Below are positions 1 through 32,740 of a stretch of DNA of 64,000 nt, piece after piece. Both the position numbers and the translations under genes were made by a program. The stretch lies in contig NC_063066.1 of NCBI RefSeq assembly GCF_018812025.1, positions 12,149,882-12,213,881 of the forward strand, given 5' to 3'. The DNA is from Megalobrama amblycephala (taxonomy: Eukaryota; Chordata; Actinopteri; Cypriniformes; Xenocyprididae). The notes under the pieces were generated by a model. It was not told where the DNA came from. It saw nothing but the letters and a program-made list of their open reading frames with translations, and searched no databases. Position 1 is the stretch's first letter. Each line of letters starts with the position of its first letter.

Positions 1-20796
<20,796 letters not shown>

Positions 20797-21616
20797 AATC
20801 CTATCTGTTTCTACAGGGCTCTCCTCTTAGGTATTTCCTCGATCACTGCACCACAGCATGCAGCCGTAACCCCCACACATCTTACACACACAGCCAACCA
20901 GCTTCAACTAAATGACAACCTGGGAGAAAAGACTCCAAAAAGTGCATCTATGTCCCAGAGGTGTCCTTTTGGCACAGAGCTGGTTGAAATTGAGAGTCCT
21001 GTATGCCGGCCAGATTTGTGTCAGGCACACACATACACACAGAGCCTCAATCTCTCCGGTCCTCCTGCTCTCTAGCTGTTTTGGAAGCAATGTATGAAAT
21101 TCCTGACAGTCCCATGGTAAATTTGACACATGGTGAGACCAGCAAGTGCTCAGAAGAGGGTTTTCCCTGATGTAAGGGAACTCAAGCAACACAAAAACTG
21201 CACTTCTACAACTTAAAAGAGTAATACAAGTCACCCTGAGTTCACCTCCTGGCCTTTCTCAGTTGAAGCATGTGATTTAGTAGGAGTGGACACACCTTTT
21301 TGTGCTGCTCATGAGTAATGGGATGCTCCCTCACACACACACACACACACACACACAAAAACCATTAAACTAATGTGTTGTGTCTGTCTGGCCCCCAGAA
21401 TGAAGAATCACAGGGGTTGGCGATGGGGGCGGAGCTTGCAAATGCCGCTACACGCAATCTTATTATACGAATAACTGTCATATTGTCACAGGAATTAGAG
21501 GCACTGCTCTGGGAAATATGCGGCAGGTACAGGGACAACAGCTGCTCTGTTCTACTTAAGCAGGACAGGAAATGCAGCACAATGTCCGCTCTGATACACG
21601 CTCACAGGACCTGGTA

Positions 21617-21624
21617 TGACGTCA
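21617..21624. promoter_or_regulatory. Perfect CRE about 0.8 kb 5' of the egf start codon
   Basis: The palindrome TGACGTCA is the full CREB/ATF consensus. It lies in the GC-richer flank that should contain the egf promoter, near a GC box at 21425-21434. The transcription start is not visible, so regulation of egf is inference. Confidence 0.4.
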
Positions 21625-22613
21625 CGCAGGACAAAATTCACTAACTAATTGAACTGACATTTAAACCTGATAGAGATAGACTAGTACTGAAAAAGATAAT
21701 AATGCTTTTCTGATCACGTAACTAGAGATCAATATTAATGAATTTATGTAATGATTTTACATTTACATTATAGCTTTTTTAAATGTTTTTTTTTTTTGCA
21801 AGAAGTACCTTATGCACATCAAGGCTGCATTTATTTGATCAAAAATACAGTATCTATTTGAATATATTTTCAAATGTAATTTATTCCTGTGATGGCAAAG
21901 CTGAATTTTCAGCATCTTCAATCCAGTCTTCAGTGTCACATGATCCTTCAGAAATCATTCTAATATGATGATTTGTTGCTCTGAAGGAACATCATTACTA
22001 TCTTATTGCTGTCTTATTATTATCATTGTTGGAAACTGTTTAACTGAAATACCATTTCAGGATTTTTTGATGAATAGAATTTGAAATAGACTTTTGTAAC
22101 AATGTAAATGCATTTAATGTCATTTTCTTTTATCAATTTAATCCATCCTTGCTATGATAGTTGTGTAGAATGGAAATGTAGGCATATACTAAATTGTGCA
22201 TATCATCTTTCGAATTAAAGAATTTACAAAGAAATGAATATGTAAATTATTTACACAGAAATGCATCAACATGGGAACAGACCTAAAAATTCTAAATAAA
22301 ATCACACATGAAGGGCCATTTATAATTGAGATTATGTAAGCCTGCATTAGATGATAATTGATCATTGTTCTGTTTGTATCATTGTATCATCTTGCTGTTT
22401 TTTTTTTCAGATTCTTGCCTCATAATTTAATAGTCAAAAATTATTTTCATGATTTTTTCTTTTATCAAATCAACTTATAAGTAATGTAGTTCAGATAACA
22501 TAATATTTTGAGTTTCTGTTGATTAAACCAATCGCCTTCATTGTATTAACCCAAGTTTTTAATTTTTAATTTCAATGAACTCAAAAAGGCAACCAGGTAA
22601 CTTACTTTTTTAA

Positions 22614-22894
22614 GTTAAACCAACGCAATCTCATGACCAATTCGTATGTATTTTACGAGGTGTCTAATTTGTACGACCTCACTAGTACAAATTCATACGA
22701 TTTGTCTAAACCCCAGTGATGGGAAGGTTTAGGGGCAGGGTTAGGGTTAGGTCATTCGTATGAATTCATATGAATTTGGCAACTCATAAAATAAGTACAA
22801 TTTAGCAAAAAACATACTACGAGTGAGGTCGTACGAATTAGCCACCTCGTAAAATACGTACGAATTCCCATGAGATTGGGTTGGTTAAACCAAC
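22614..22894. mobile_element. Palindromic MITE, GCAATCTCATG termini
   Basis: The ends CAATCTCATG and CATGAGATTG and the inner blocks ATTTTACGAGGTG and CACCTCGTAAAAT are inverted. GTTAAACCAAC is present at both borders (22614-22624, 22884-22894) as a possible target duplication. A TTAGGG-like run at 22739-22756 is internal. Confidence 0.72.
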
Positions 22895-23792
22895 AACCAT
22901 CTTGAAAACGAGACACAGCCTTACATTAAAAACAGTTACACGTTTCAAAGCAGGTCTCAGGACTGTGCTGCATTCAGGTCTCATGCTGTGCTGTATACTT
23001 TGTGAATGGCCCCTGACGCTAATTTCATGCTAATGGAACAACGTGGGAATACGGATATTTCATTGACATGCATGGCACACATACAGATATAAAACGCATA
23101 AACACATACGCGAACAGTGCAAATAAATATGTGTAAAGATAAAGATATAGAGAAACATAGAAAGAGGCAAAAAAAAAAATCAAGAGAGAGAACAGCAACA
23201 TCAAATGCACCTGTTGCATTTAGAGGAATGCATAATATAATCATTCAAACTAACACACATCACCTCGACTTTATATATTATCCTTGTAACAAAGAAAGTG
23301 ATTGATTTGATCCTTATCTGACATACTTGAGATACTAGCCATTTTAAATGTAAAACTGAAAGAAAGAGACACTATCTTAAATTTGGTATATTTCATTGCC
23401 AGTCATCAACTGCATGCACATAATACCAAAAAAGACATACACCTTCAATGGTTTCTAATGAGCAAAAAATCAAAACAAAAAAATACATACATTTTAGGCA
23501 GTAAAAATGTTTAATAACATTTATCATAAATCTATATAACACTATTTCATCATGTTGGCATACACAATAATACACATTTATGTACACTGCATTTCATAAA
23601 AAGAAATACAGAATTGTGTGTGAAGAATATGGCTTTTAAAAATTGGAAATGGGACAGAAAATGCAATGTGGAGTCAATATAAGTCTTGTAAGGCAATGAG
23701 TTTGATAGCATATCAAGAGATAATCTTTTAAAACCGATGTTGCCACAGCTTGTGCGTGGAAAGGATAACACACAAAGCCGATATGCCATACA

Positions 23793-24835
23793 TTAGCACA
23801 GGTACTCAGATCTAGAGCTGTCACTCTTGTACGTCATCTGAGAGTCAATGCTCGAACGTGAGCACAGGAGCATCCTCTCCGACTCCTGAGTCTGCCTTCG
23901 TGCCCACAAATCATTCGCCTGCCCGTTCAGAGTCCTTTGTTTCATGGTGAGCGTCTCAAACTTTACGTATGTCTCTTTTGAAAGGTCATCGTCTGGTCCA
24001 TTGTTCCTACTACTGTTTCCTTTACAGTATAGACACAAGATCTTATAGAGCAACACCACAATGAGAGGCACCGCAACTGCGCATGCGATCGCGCTTGCGA
24101 TCATCAGGACTTTGTTCTGCCCATCGTCTCCGCCGTTATCTAGAGTACTGAAATTCACACATTGCTCTTTCCCAGACACCGAACCCTTAGTAACCAAACA
24201 CACCGTGTAGAGCTGGTTAGGCATCAGATACTCCAAAAGCAGCTTCCCTTGACCAACTTCCGTATCAACCGACTCCTTATCGTCTTTCGCATCGTATGGA
24301 AAGTAGACCACTGTTAGGGGCGCATCGCTTGGGAAACCTTCAGCGGTCCATAATAAGACCGCAGTGTCACTTGTCTCCTCCACTACCGCAATGTCTTTAA
24401 GGTCAGCTTTCTTTTTGAACTTGTCACTCATCATTAAACCTTTGCCGCCCTTACTTTGCTGGACCTTAGTTGGTTTGTCTCCAGCAGGTGGGGACCTCTG
24501 AACTCCCTCGCCTGGTCCCAGACTCTTCCTGGTTGGCAGCGGTGGCATTGTGGTCATGGCAGCTGTGGTTGTAAGCACAGGGCTTAAGGAAGTATACAAT
24601 GGCATCTTAGTCCCTGCAAAAGAAGTCATGGGTTGACCATCGGGCAGCTTGGTTATGTTCATCGGTGGGGACTGCGTCGTGGACTGCATCCCATCCACAG
24701 ACAGGGTGATGGATGCCTCGGCCTTCCCTGCGACATTCTTGGCCTTGCAGAGGTAATCGCCTGCATCCTTAAACATGATATTGTGCAAACTGAGGATGGA
24801 CCAATGAACCCCCTCACCTGGAGATTGCTGCACAA
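23793..24835 (-). CDS. lrit3: lrit3 exon 4: Ig end, FNIII, membrane helix, tail, stop
   Basis: 1043 nt, acceptor CTGTAG at 24836. It holds the second Ig cysteine, a low-complexity linker rich in Thr, Pro and Ser, the FNIII domain, the helix around IASAIACAVAVPLIVVLLY and the cytoplasmic tail, ending in a stop at 23793-23795. The exon is clearly GC-richer than its surroundings. A weak ATTAAA-type polyadenylation signal (minus) lies at 23510-23515. Confidence 0.96.
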
Positions 24836-27555
24836 CTACAGAGAGATGAAATGGTGAGTAACATCCTAAACAATAAGTTCATAAGGAAAAGGTGAAAGGA
24901 TGCTTTATATATAGCAACTAAGTAGGTTTACATTAGGGATTAACCAATATTACTACTAAATACAGAGATGTAGATCTGATGAAATACATATACTACCATT
25001 CATAAGTTAGGTCGGTAAGTCTTTTTAAAGGATTAGTCCACTTTTAAATACACTTTTCCTGATAATTTACTCACCCCCTTGTCATATAAGATGTCCATGT
25101 CTTTCTTTCTTCAGTCGAAAAGAAATTAAAGTTTTTGATGAAAACATTCCAGGATTTTTTTCCATATAGTGGACTTCAATGGGCACCAAACAGTTGAAGG
25201 TCAAAATTAGGTTCACTGCAGCTTCAAATTGTTCTACACGATCCCAAATGAGAAATAAGGGTCTTATCTAGTGAAACCATTGCTCATTTTCTGAAAAAAA
25301 TTGAAAATTATATAAGTTTTAACCATAAATGCTCATCTTGAACTAGCTCTCTTCTTCTTCTCTATTAGAAATCCGGTGGTGTAGACACTGCTAAGTGTAT
25401 TACTGCCTTCAACAGGTCAAAGTTTGAACTAATTTTTATATGCAATATGCTAGTTCAATAGTATATAACAATTAGTTCAAACTTTCACCTGTGGAGGGCA
25501 GTAATACGCTTAGCAGAGTCTACACCACCAGATTTCTAATAGAGAAGAAGAAGAGAGCTAGTTCAAGATGAGCATTTTTGGTTAAAACTTATATAATTTT
25601 CAATTTTTTTCAGAAAATGAGCGATGGTTTCACTAGATAAGACCCTTATTTCTCATCTGGGATCGTGTAGAACAATTTGAAGCTGCAGTGAAACTAATTT
25701 TGACCTTCAACTGTTTGGTGCCCATTGAAGTCCACTATAAGGAGAATAATCCTGGAATGTTTTCATCAAAAACTTTAATTTCTTTTCGACTGAAGAAAGA
25801 AAGACATGGACATCTTGGATGACATGGGGGTGAGTAAATTATCAGGAAAAGTTTATTTAAAAGTGGACTAATCCTTTAAGGCTGCATTTATTTGCATTAT
25901 TAGGGATGAACCGATATTAAAATTCTGCCAGTAACTGTTTCATGTTATGGCCTATAACTGATAAATATGGATTTATCAGAATTAATTCATGTATATATTA
26001 CCATGTAAAAATAATGTTTATATAATATTTATATTAGGGATGCACCGATATATGTAAAAGTCTGATATGCCTATACTTATTTTCATGTTGGCCAGTCATT
26101 AAAATTCTATTTTATTTTGTCTAAATAAATAAAATATAAAACACTAAAAACTAAAATCAATCATTTTAAAATGATACTAATGTATATAGATATCACAAAA
26201 CTATACTGTTCAGTATGAAAACAGGATAATTTTTGTGAGATTTGCTAAAGGTTACATTTAACAGTGTTATTAAATTATTAGTGCTTTTAAAGATAAACTT
26301 TAAATGAGCGTTTGATGACAGAAAGGTTATCAAAAATGAGTATGAACAATTTATTAACCAATATCAATAACACATTTTTATTAATCTAATATCGTGCAGT
26401 CCTAGGTTACATGCACTTTAGACTAACACAATAATTTCACACTTACATATAATTAATTAGAGTAAAGGTTATGCGTATTTGGCGTGCTGTCTGAGGGGAG
26501 GGATCCGAACTCTGAATTTGGCCCAAACCCAGAGTACTTACCCCATCCCAGGTTGGGATAGGAATAGTTATAACAGAGGAGATGGGGTGATGGAGAGATG
26601 CTGGAAAACTGTCGTAGAACAGAGGCAAGTCTGCTGAATATATATATCAATTCCTGATTCTAATTGAGTTGATTAAGTGAATAAGCTCCTCCCGTGTTAA
26701 TAAGGTTAATTATCTGAACATGCTCCTGCCAAACTTTGTTAATAAAACCTAATTTGTTTGTATTTGCATTTATTTCAATCTCCATTAGCTGTGAAAACAC
26801 AGCTATTCTTCCTGGAGTGCATTTACATGGATATTATGACAAAAGATAACAATAATACAAATTATAGATAAAAGAAAATAATACATGGATCTGTATTTTA
26901 CAGTGCTTTTTCCATGATTTGTTTTTACTTTGGGTAATTTGAATCTGCCCTCTGTGGCATGTCTGGTTTCATGATTGTGCTCCTCAGAACTAAAACATAG
27001 CTCCTGATAAAGCACATTTGGTAATTTAGTTACTACAATATTTCTTGTCAAATTAAGCAATGAGGCTTCAAATCTCTCCCTTACCTTTAACCAGGATAAC
27101 ATAGCATGCATCCAATTTACATTTGTTCTATACAGACATCGAAGAGCACATCGAGCTGCCTTGTTTTGGACCATTTGAAGCGCCTTGATATGAGGAACAG
27201 CAGCACAGGACCAAATCTCAGAACAATAATCTAACTGTGAGAGTACAAGTGTTTTTATGACATTTGCCACCATATTAAGATGTAACAAAGTTGTTGTTGT
27301 TTTTAAAAAAAAATAAATTCAATTTCGTGTAAATATATTAGGCCCCGTCCACACGGAGATGAGTTTAACTGTATATGCATGAGTTTAGCTTGTATCATAT
27401 AGGAATTTTGTCCAGACGGATCCGGCGTTTTCAGAAGGTGAAACCTCTATTTTTTGAAACCGGGTAAATCAAAGTTCAGCATGTTCAGATAATTAACCTT
27501 ATTAACACGGGAGGAGCTTATTCAGTTAATCAGCTCAATTAGCATAAGGAGGTAA

Positions 27556-27626
<71 letters not shown>

Positions 27627-29855
27627 CAGACTCGCCTCTGTTCTATGACAGTTTTCCAGCATCTATATTATTAAAATAAAGCTTTATTTTATTTGCAAGG
27701 TTTATGCACATGCTCCAAGACTTATTCTTTGTTTTTAGTGTATCTCTATTGCAGAATTACAGCACCACATACTGATCTGGCATGTATACTACATCATTTT
27801 AAATCGTTTCAGTGGTTTTGTGTGTATGCAGATATTTCTTGAGACGAGGAAAAAAAAAAAGATCGGATAAAGTAAGCTCTGGCTTCATGTGGACGTGGCC
27901 TTAGTCCGATTGCAGGCAGTTGTTAAGTTGTATTTAATCATACTGTGAGACCTCATACCTGTGTTGTTGAATGCGGATCCATCAGCTCTGGTCCAGGAAA
28001 GGGTGGGAGTAGGGAAACCATTGGCGTCACACCGCAGAAGCACATTGCTGCCAAGTGATGAAGTGATCTTAGTGGCTGAAGTCATAACTGATGGCTTGAG
28101 GCACTGATCCAGTTCAGCCCGCTGGAACAGAACACCAGCTAAGTTCTCTGGTCCACTGCATAATAGAAACTGATCCATCAACACCACAGGTATGCTGGTC
28201 ATCTTAGATAACTCAATGAGCTTGGAAATCCGACAGTCACAGTACCAGGGATTGTCCTGCAGACCTGCAAATATTGAAAAATAAGAATATGTTTAAGAAT
28301 GCAATATGTTAATTCTATCTATCTATCTGATTCCCATGGGAACGCATTAATTGATAAAATGTATACCTTCAATGCAATGTCAAAGTCACTTTAGATAAAA
28401 CAACAATGCATAAATGTAAATGCAATGGTGAAGGACATCTCAACATACTGAAATAAAGACCACAGGTTTACTTATTCAACTACTATACTAAAACAGCAGT
28501 TTGATGTCATCAGATACGAAAGTTGTAAATCTTTCTGTAAATTCTAAAGCTAGGATGTCTTGTCTGGCTCGCACGCATACATCAGGTGTTGGACATTAAC
28601 ACCACAGTCCACCCATAATTCTGTCTATGTCAGGATGAAGATCAGTTGACTATAAACAAGGAATTAGACGTTCCACTGATGCAACTCAACAGCTGGATAG
28701 TGGTAACTGCTAATATCCTGATGATACAGAGTAATGCCCGGTCACATTGTGCTTTTGGTGCTCATCTTTACACTTGTATGGCCTCTGGTGAAAGTACAGA
28801 ATATGCCGTTGCAATATCACACAAGCAAAAGTGCTGTTGTACTAAGTCGTGCCTTAGACAAAACCAGTCACACTGTCTATTCGGACAAACCGACATGATT
28901 GTGACTGTGATTTTGCTTTTAAACAGTTCAATAAATAATTTTATATTAAGTAACTTACAATTTAAACACAATACTGCCAATTATATCACCTAAGAAAATT
29001 ATATCTCCAAGCAAAGCCCTATAGCGGCATTCTTAAAGGTGCTAAAGATGATGTTTTGTTTTATACATTTTTGCAATATTACTTGAAACTGTCTTTACTA
29101 ACTGATAAAAGACTATTTATTAGGTGCACTGAAAGGAATAATATTAATATACATCATCTGTGCACGAGGTAGGGCCTTAAAAACATCAGCCAATCGTTTA
29201 CGCGATCATCGCGTAAACGATTGGCCCTCTGGCTTGTCAATCACTGCCATGACGTTCCTTGTGAGAGACGTGCGCAGCTGCGTGCTCCAGTAACTTTCTA
29301 CACTCTACAGGCGCCGCATGCAATGTTTTTGTCAGGAGACAGGAGTAACAACTGCAGATTATGAGTTACCTGCGGTGAGTCCGACATAATGAATCCACTA
29401 ACACGACACGGCGAATGCCGGTGGTAAACACTCGTGTTCCAATACTCTTGCACGAGTTTTGGGAGGTGTTCCCTCGAAATGAGCTGTGAAGGAGGGGGGT
29501 TGTTCTTACGCATGCGCTCATTTCAAAAACTCACTAACAGTCTTTGGTTTCTCAGTCGACAAAAAGATCCTCTTTAGCACCTTTAAATGAACCAGTTGAT
29601 TGGATGATTCAATGACTCAGTCATTAAGAGGGATTCTGAATTTAGAACAGCATACTGACATATTACAGTTTCTAGATATTTCAGAAATACTAAGTGTTGT
29701 AGGCTATGATAGTATGCTGTCCAGAATTCACTTGTGTCATTATTGCACAAATTGGCGAATTGAATGATTCATTAAATCACTTATGAGGACAGTCACTTCC
29801 TGAATGTTGCAGCGTTTTTGAAGGAATTGGTTGAATAAATGATTGATTGGTTGAT

Positions 29856-29899
<44 letters not shown>

Positions 29900-29912
29900 T
29901 TATTGTGTGTAA

Positions 29913-29957
<45 letters not shown>

Positions 29958-32740
29958 AAAATAAACTGTTCTATTTTATATATATATATATAAATACATA
30001 GAAAAAATAGAACAGTTTATTTATATTATTTTATTTTTTTCTCGAAATAAACTTAATCAATCCATGTAGATTGGTCAACCGTGATCAGTGTTGTAGCCTA
30101 AAACTGTAAATGAAAACTTTGACAAAACGTTCACCATTATATCATATCAACTACAACAACTACTAAAGTATTCTATACTTTCACCAAGTGTCATACAAGT
30201 GTACTCTCACAGTTTTCCGCAAAAACACATGAATCTATCAAACTTTCTCTTCGGCTGGAATCTGTTCTTTAAATGTCACTGAGCAAATACATGAGTCATC
30301 TTCTTCTCAGATGAGCTCTTCAAAGAAACTCAAATCTCAAGCTTCAGACACAGCTGGGAGTCCCATTAGAAGATTAGCTTGTACTTAACTTGGGAGAGCC
30401 CGTGAAGACACAAGAAAGATTTAGATATTTAAAGATCACACTTGGACTTACTATTAAAGACATGGTGAATAGAGGGACATTGTTGAATCTTGCTTTCAGT
30501 TTTACATATTGTATGTACAGTATCCACTCAGATTCTTTGCATTTTAGCATTTTAGGAAGAGCTAACTGTTGTAAAAGAAAAACTTTAGCATACTTTTAAA
30601 AATGTAATTATTACAGAAATAATATGATTAAATGCAAACTGAATTTTCGGACACTTAATTGATTGCATTTTACAGTTAAATGAAAATGTATTATAGCCTG
30701 AATGTATATTAAACGCAAGTGGTTGAACTTTTGGTCTGATACTTTAAGATATTAAGTACATTACAAGTGTACATTCAATCACTCTAAAAAATGCTGGGTT
30801 AAAAACAACCCAAGTTGGGTTAAATATGGACAAACCCAGCGGGTTGGGTTAAAGGGCACCTATTATGCCCTCTTTCACAAGATGTAATATAAGTCTCTGG
30901 TCTGGTCAAGTTTCATCTTAAAATACCCCACAAATTTGCCCCTATTTGGGGTTGAGCAAAAACATGCCTTTTACTATATTACTATATTGCTGGCTAAAAA
31001 AATAAATCCAAAATTGGTTGAAAAAAATGGCTGGGTGAAAACAACCCAATCCCTGGGTTTGTCCATATTTAACCCAGCATTAAGCACACTTCTTTTTTAA
31101 AAGGGAAAGCTCATACCAGTAATGTGAGTTTGTTTTGCTGACTCGTTTTATGTCAACAAAGTAATCTAAGGTAATTTAGAATGATAAATTAAGACCCCTT
31201 AAAATAAATATTTAAAAACAAATTGCAAATGCAAATTGAATAATGCGTGTTCAACATCATTTTACATCTTCAACATTTTTACCCACCAAGAACAGTCTTT
31301 TGCGAAGCATTGGCACTAGGCAGGACGCCTGAAAATGGAGGCCAGATGTCCACCAGGTCAGAAGGGAGGGTAGTTAGCTTGTTACTAGAAATATCTAGGT
31401 AGGTGATGTTAACCAGGTAAGGTGCTGCCTCCACAGGAACACTAGTCAAGCGGTTATTGTGCAGGTCCAAGGTCCTCAGACTGGGCATCTCTTTCAGAGA
31501 CTCCCAGGGAAAGGTAGCGATCATGTTCCCATCCAGCCGTAGCTCATGAAGAACTTTCAGATTGTAGAAACTGCCAGGATCCACAGAGGTGATTGAATTG
31601 TAAGTTATCCACAGGTAGCGCAACTCCGACAGGTAGTAGAAGGCCTCAGTGGGCACTCGACGCACAGCTGTCTTCTCCACCCGCAGCTTCACCGTGTCCA
31701 CGGGGACGTTGACTGGAATATCTGACATGTCAGGGTCATTGCATAGAACAGACCTGTGGCAGATTTTTAGAGCAGAGATTAATCACTTTGATCAGTATGA
31801 GCCCTATGTGTGGTGATGTTCATTGTGGGTTTTTATTAGTCTATATGAGGAATATAGCCTCTTAAGGAAAATTCAAGGAATTATTTAACATGTATAATTA
31901 CGTTTACACTAGTCTGAGTTGGTTATACCCTTTACTAAACATTTTGATGATTCAAAATGGTTTCCAGTAACGTGTGTTCACACTCTCAAGCTAAGCTCTT
32001 AAGATAAACACAAGCTAATACTCCACGTGAATCTATTTTTATTTTTTATTTATTTATGACTTGTTAGGATGTTTGAAATTCAATATATTTATTTAAATGT
32101 GTGTCTATACATTTACATATTAGACCGTAATAAAATGAAAATTTTAAATTCTTTAAAAGACTTAAAAATATCATTACAACAATGTACAAATAAAACATTT
32201 AATTTAGCAACTGCTTCAGATTAGGAAGCTTACATTAGGAAGTAAACAGATTTCCCTTCAATGCCAGTCAGTCAAAACAAGATTAACCATCTCATTTATA
32301 TACATATGAAACATCTGGCTGTGGTTTAAGAACGTTTCTAAAAGTACTTCATTAAAAGCCACAATTAAAACTTATATTGATATTTTTCCAAATGCTACAT
32401 TAATTTTCAGTTTATTCCAGGACATCCTGTTTCTTATACTGTATGTCTGCCTACTATTTTTATTCAAGAATTTCTATGATGAACCTAAATTATGACTTTT
32501 GCAAGGCTATAAATATCTTACACAAAAAAAAACTTAAAATTTTATTAAACTTTATTATATATGTTTATTCTATTTTTTTTTATTAACTTGTGTCATTATT
32601 ATTATAGTAAAATAGTGTCCTTACCTGCTGCCAGTGCCATCGCTGCGTCCATGGTACACACAAGTGCACTGGGAAGGACAGAATGGTTGTGCCACACTCC
32701 AGCAGCCCAGGAGAACCTGGGCCACCAGCAGACGATACAT
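23793..32740 (-). CDS. lrit3: lrit3, LRR/Ig-like/fibronectin III transmembrane protein 3, complete
   Basis: This is a single-pass membrane protein of the outer retina. In mammals and zebrafish LRIT3 is needed to organise the nyctalopin-TRPM1 complex at ON-bipolar synapses, and human mutations cause complete stationary night blindness. Four exons give 643 codons (human about 680). A signal peptide spans residues 1-18. The LRRNT cysteines are at 21, 25, 27 and 43. LRRs run over about 55-185. The LRRCT starts near 198 (DNPWYCDC). A C2-type Ig domain covers about 250-340, ending DAGDYLCKAKN. A Ser/Thr/Pro-rich linker follows, then FNIII at about 442-529 and a membrane helix at about 539-561. The tail ends SQMTYKSDSSRSEYLC, like human SQVTFKSEGSRPEYYC. 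The egf neighbour supports lrit3 over lrit1 or lrit2. The a/b paralogue is not resolved. Confidence 0.96.
25029..25875. mobile_element. Giant palindromic MITE, copy 2, different core
   Basis: The outer arms (AGGATTAGTCCACTTTT onward) match copies 1 and 3 for about 270 bp. The inner arms, such as GAACTAGCTCTCTTCTTC and its mirror, are unrelated to theirs. TTAA flanks are at 25025-25028 and 25876-25879. It interrupts a host MITE, with GTAAGTCTTTTTAA left and TTAAGGCTGCATTTATTTG right. Confidence 0.85.
26600..27665. repeat. Inverted arms around a LINE fragment
   Basis: GATGCTGGAAAACTGTC through AATAAGGTTAATTATCTG at about 26598-26722 reappears in inverse orientation at about 27485-27665. There it is expanded by a TA array at 27562-27623. 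The 750 bp between hold a LINE remnant. Confidence 0.75.
26803..27288 (-). pseudogene. Non-LTR retrotransposon reverse transcriptase, C-terminal fragment
   Basis: The minus-strand frame of 161 codons contains VLSQLDYCSEIWSC, LQMVQNKAARCALRC and YRTNVNWMHAMLSWLKVRER. These are the conserved end of the reverse transcriptase of fish non-LTR elements. The start of the RT and the endonuclease are missing, so this is a dead 5'-truncated copy. The exact clade is not resolved. Confidence 0.78.
27341..27901. mobile_element. hAT-like element with GGCCNCGTCCACA termini
   Basis: The left end GGCCCCGTCCACACGG and right end CATGTGGACGTGGCC are imperfect inverted repeats of a type common in cyprinids. The inner part is interrupted by the inverted arm described separately. 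It ends about 57 nt from the lrit3 exon 3 donor. Confidence 0.6.
27959..28264 (-). CDS. lrit3: lrit3 exon 3: LRRCT and first half of the Ig domain
   Basis: 306 nt, with acceptor TTGCAG at 28265 and donor GTATGA at 27958. It encodes LQDNPWYCDCRISKLIELSK, then LFQRAELDQCLKPSVMTSAT and GSNVLLRCDANGFPTPTLSW. A hAT-like repeat ends only about 58 nt from the donor. Confidence 0.95.
29037..29582 (+). mobile_element. TTAA-flanked MITE, AGGTGCTAAAGA family, copy 1
   Basis: 546 bp from AGGTGCTAAAGATGAT to ATCCTCTTTAGCACCT, with TTAA at 29033-29036 and 29583-29586. It contains the perfect palindrome CAATCGTTTACGCGAT and its mirror. Other copies are at 49765-50216 (+) and 51881-52419 (-). Confidence 0.85.
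29860..29953. repeat. Compound (TG)n-(TA)n microsatellite
   Basis: A (TG)n run, 29860-29896, continues through imperfect TG repeats into (TA)n at 29923-29953. Confidence 0.9.
31287..31753 (-). CDS. lrit3: lrit3 exon 2: leucine-rich repeats
   Basis: 467 nt, acceptor CCACAG at 31754. It encodes PVDTVKLRVEKTAVRRVP, then about five LRR units, including LHELRLDGNMIATFPWESL and LRTLDLHNNRLTSVP. The donor GTGGGT at 31286 was preferred over GTAAAA at 31281. Only the former gives the conserved LG-LQDNPW join. Confidence 0.95.
31754..32624. other. lrit3 intron 1
   Basis: 871 bp, AT-rich. No repeat boundary or conserved motif was recognised. Confidence 0.5.
32625..32740 (-). CDS. lrit3: lrit3 exon 1: signal peptide and LRRNT
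   Basis: 116 nt from the ATG at 32740 to donor GTAAGG at 32624. It encodes MYRLLVAQVLLGCWSVAQPF, then CPSQCTCVYHGRSDGTGS, matching human CPSQCTCDYHGRNDGSGS. It ends two bases into Arg. Confidence 0.94.

Larger units (their letters stand above)
20797..23792. other. egf 5' flank / lrit3 3' flank
   Basis: GC-richer DNA upstream of the egf start (20800-21650) contains a GC box (GGGGCGGAGC at 21425-21434), a CRE (21617-21624) and a (CA)n array at 21332-21356. A minus-oriented MITE fragment follows at 21783-22125 and a palindromic MITE at 22614-22894. The remainder to 23792 is AT-rich and probably includes the lrit3 3' UTR. Confidence 0.5.
24836..27958. other. lrit3 intron 3
   Basis: Holds a TTAA-flanked palindrome (25029-25875) inserted in an older TTCAAAAG-type MITE. 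It also holds a LINE reverse-transcriptase fragment between two inverted 130-190 bp arms, and a hAT-like element at 27341-27901 near the exon 3 donor. Confidence 0.6.
28265..31286. other. lrit3 intron 2
   Basis: Contains a TTAA-flanked MITE (29037-29582), (TG)n and (TA)n arrays at 29860-29953 and a GGGTTAAA-type element at 30785-31084. That element is interrupted by a TTAA-AGGGCACC fragment. The remainder has no recognised structure. Confidence 0.55.

Noticed and set aside
21375..21644. 89-codon plus-strand and 71-codon minus-strand frames upstream of egf
   Set aside because: Mutually overlapping, without recognisable domains. More likely open by chance in GC-richer promoter-type DNA.
24633..24857. 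Plus-strand frame opposite lrit3 exon 4
   Set aside because: It is the antisense shadow of the conserved Ig-linker coding sequence.
29298..29513. Minus-strand frame recurring at 49887-50096
   Set aside because: Located inside copies of the AGGTGCTAAAGA MITE, with no start context, splice sites or family motif.
31281..31286. GTAAAA as alternative donor of lrit3 exon 2
   Set aside because: It would leave the wrong phase for exon 3 and destroy the conserved LG-LQDNPW junction; GTGGGT at 31286 fits both.
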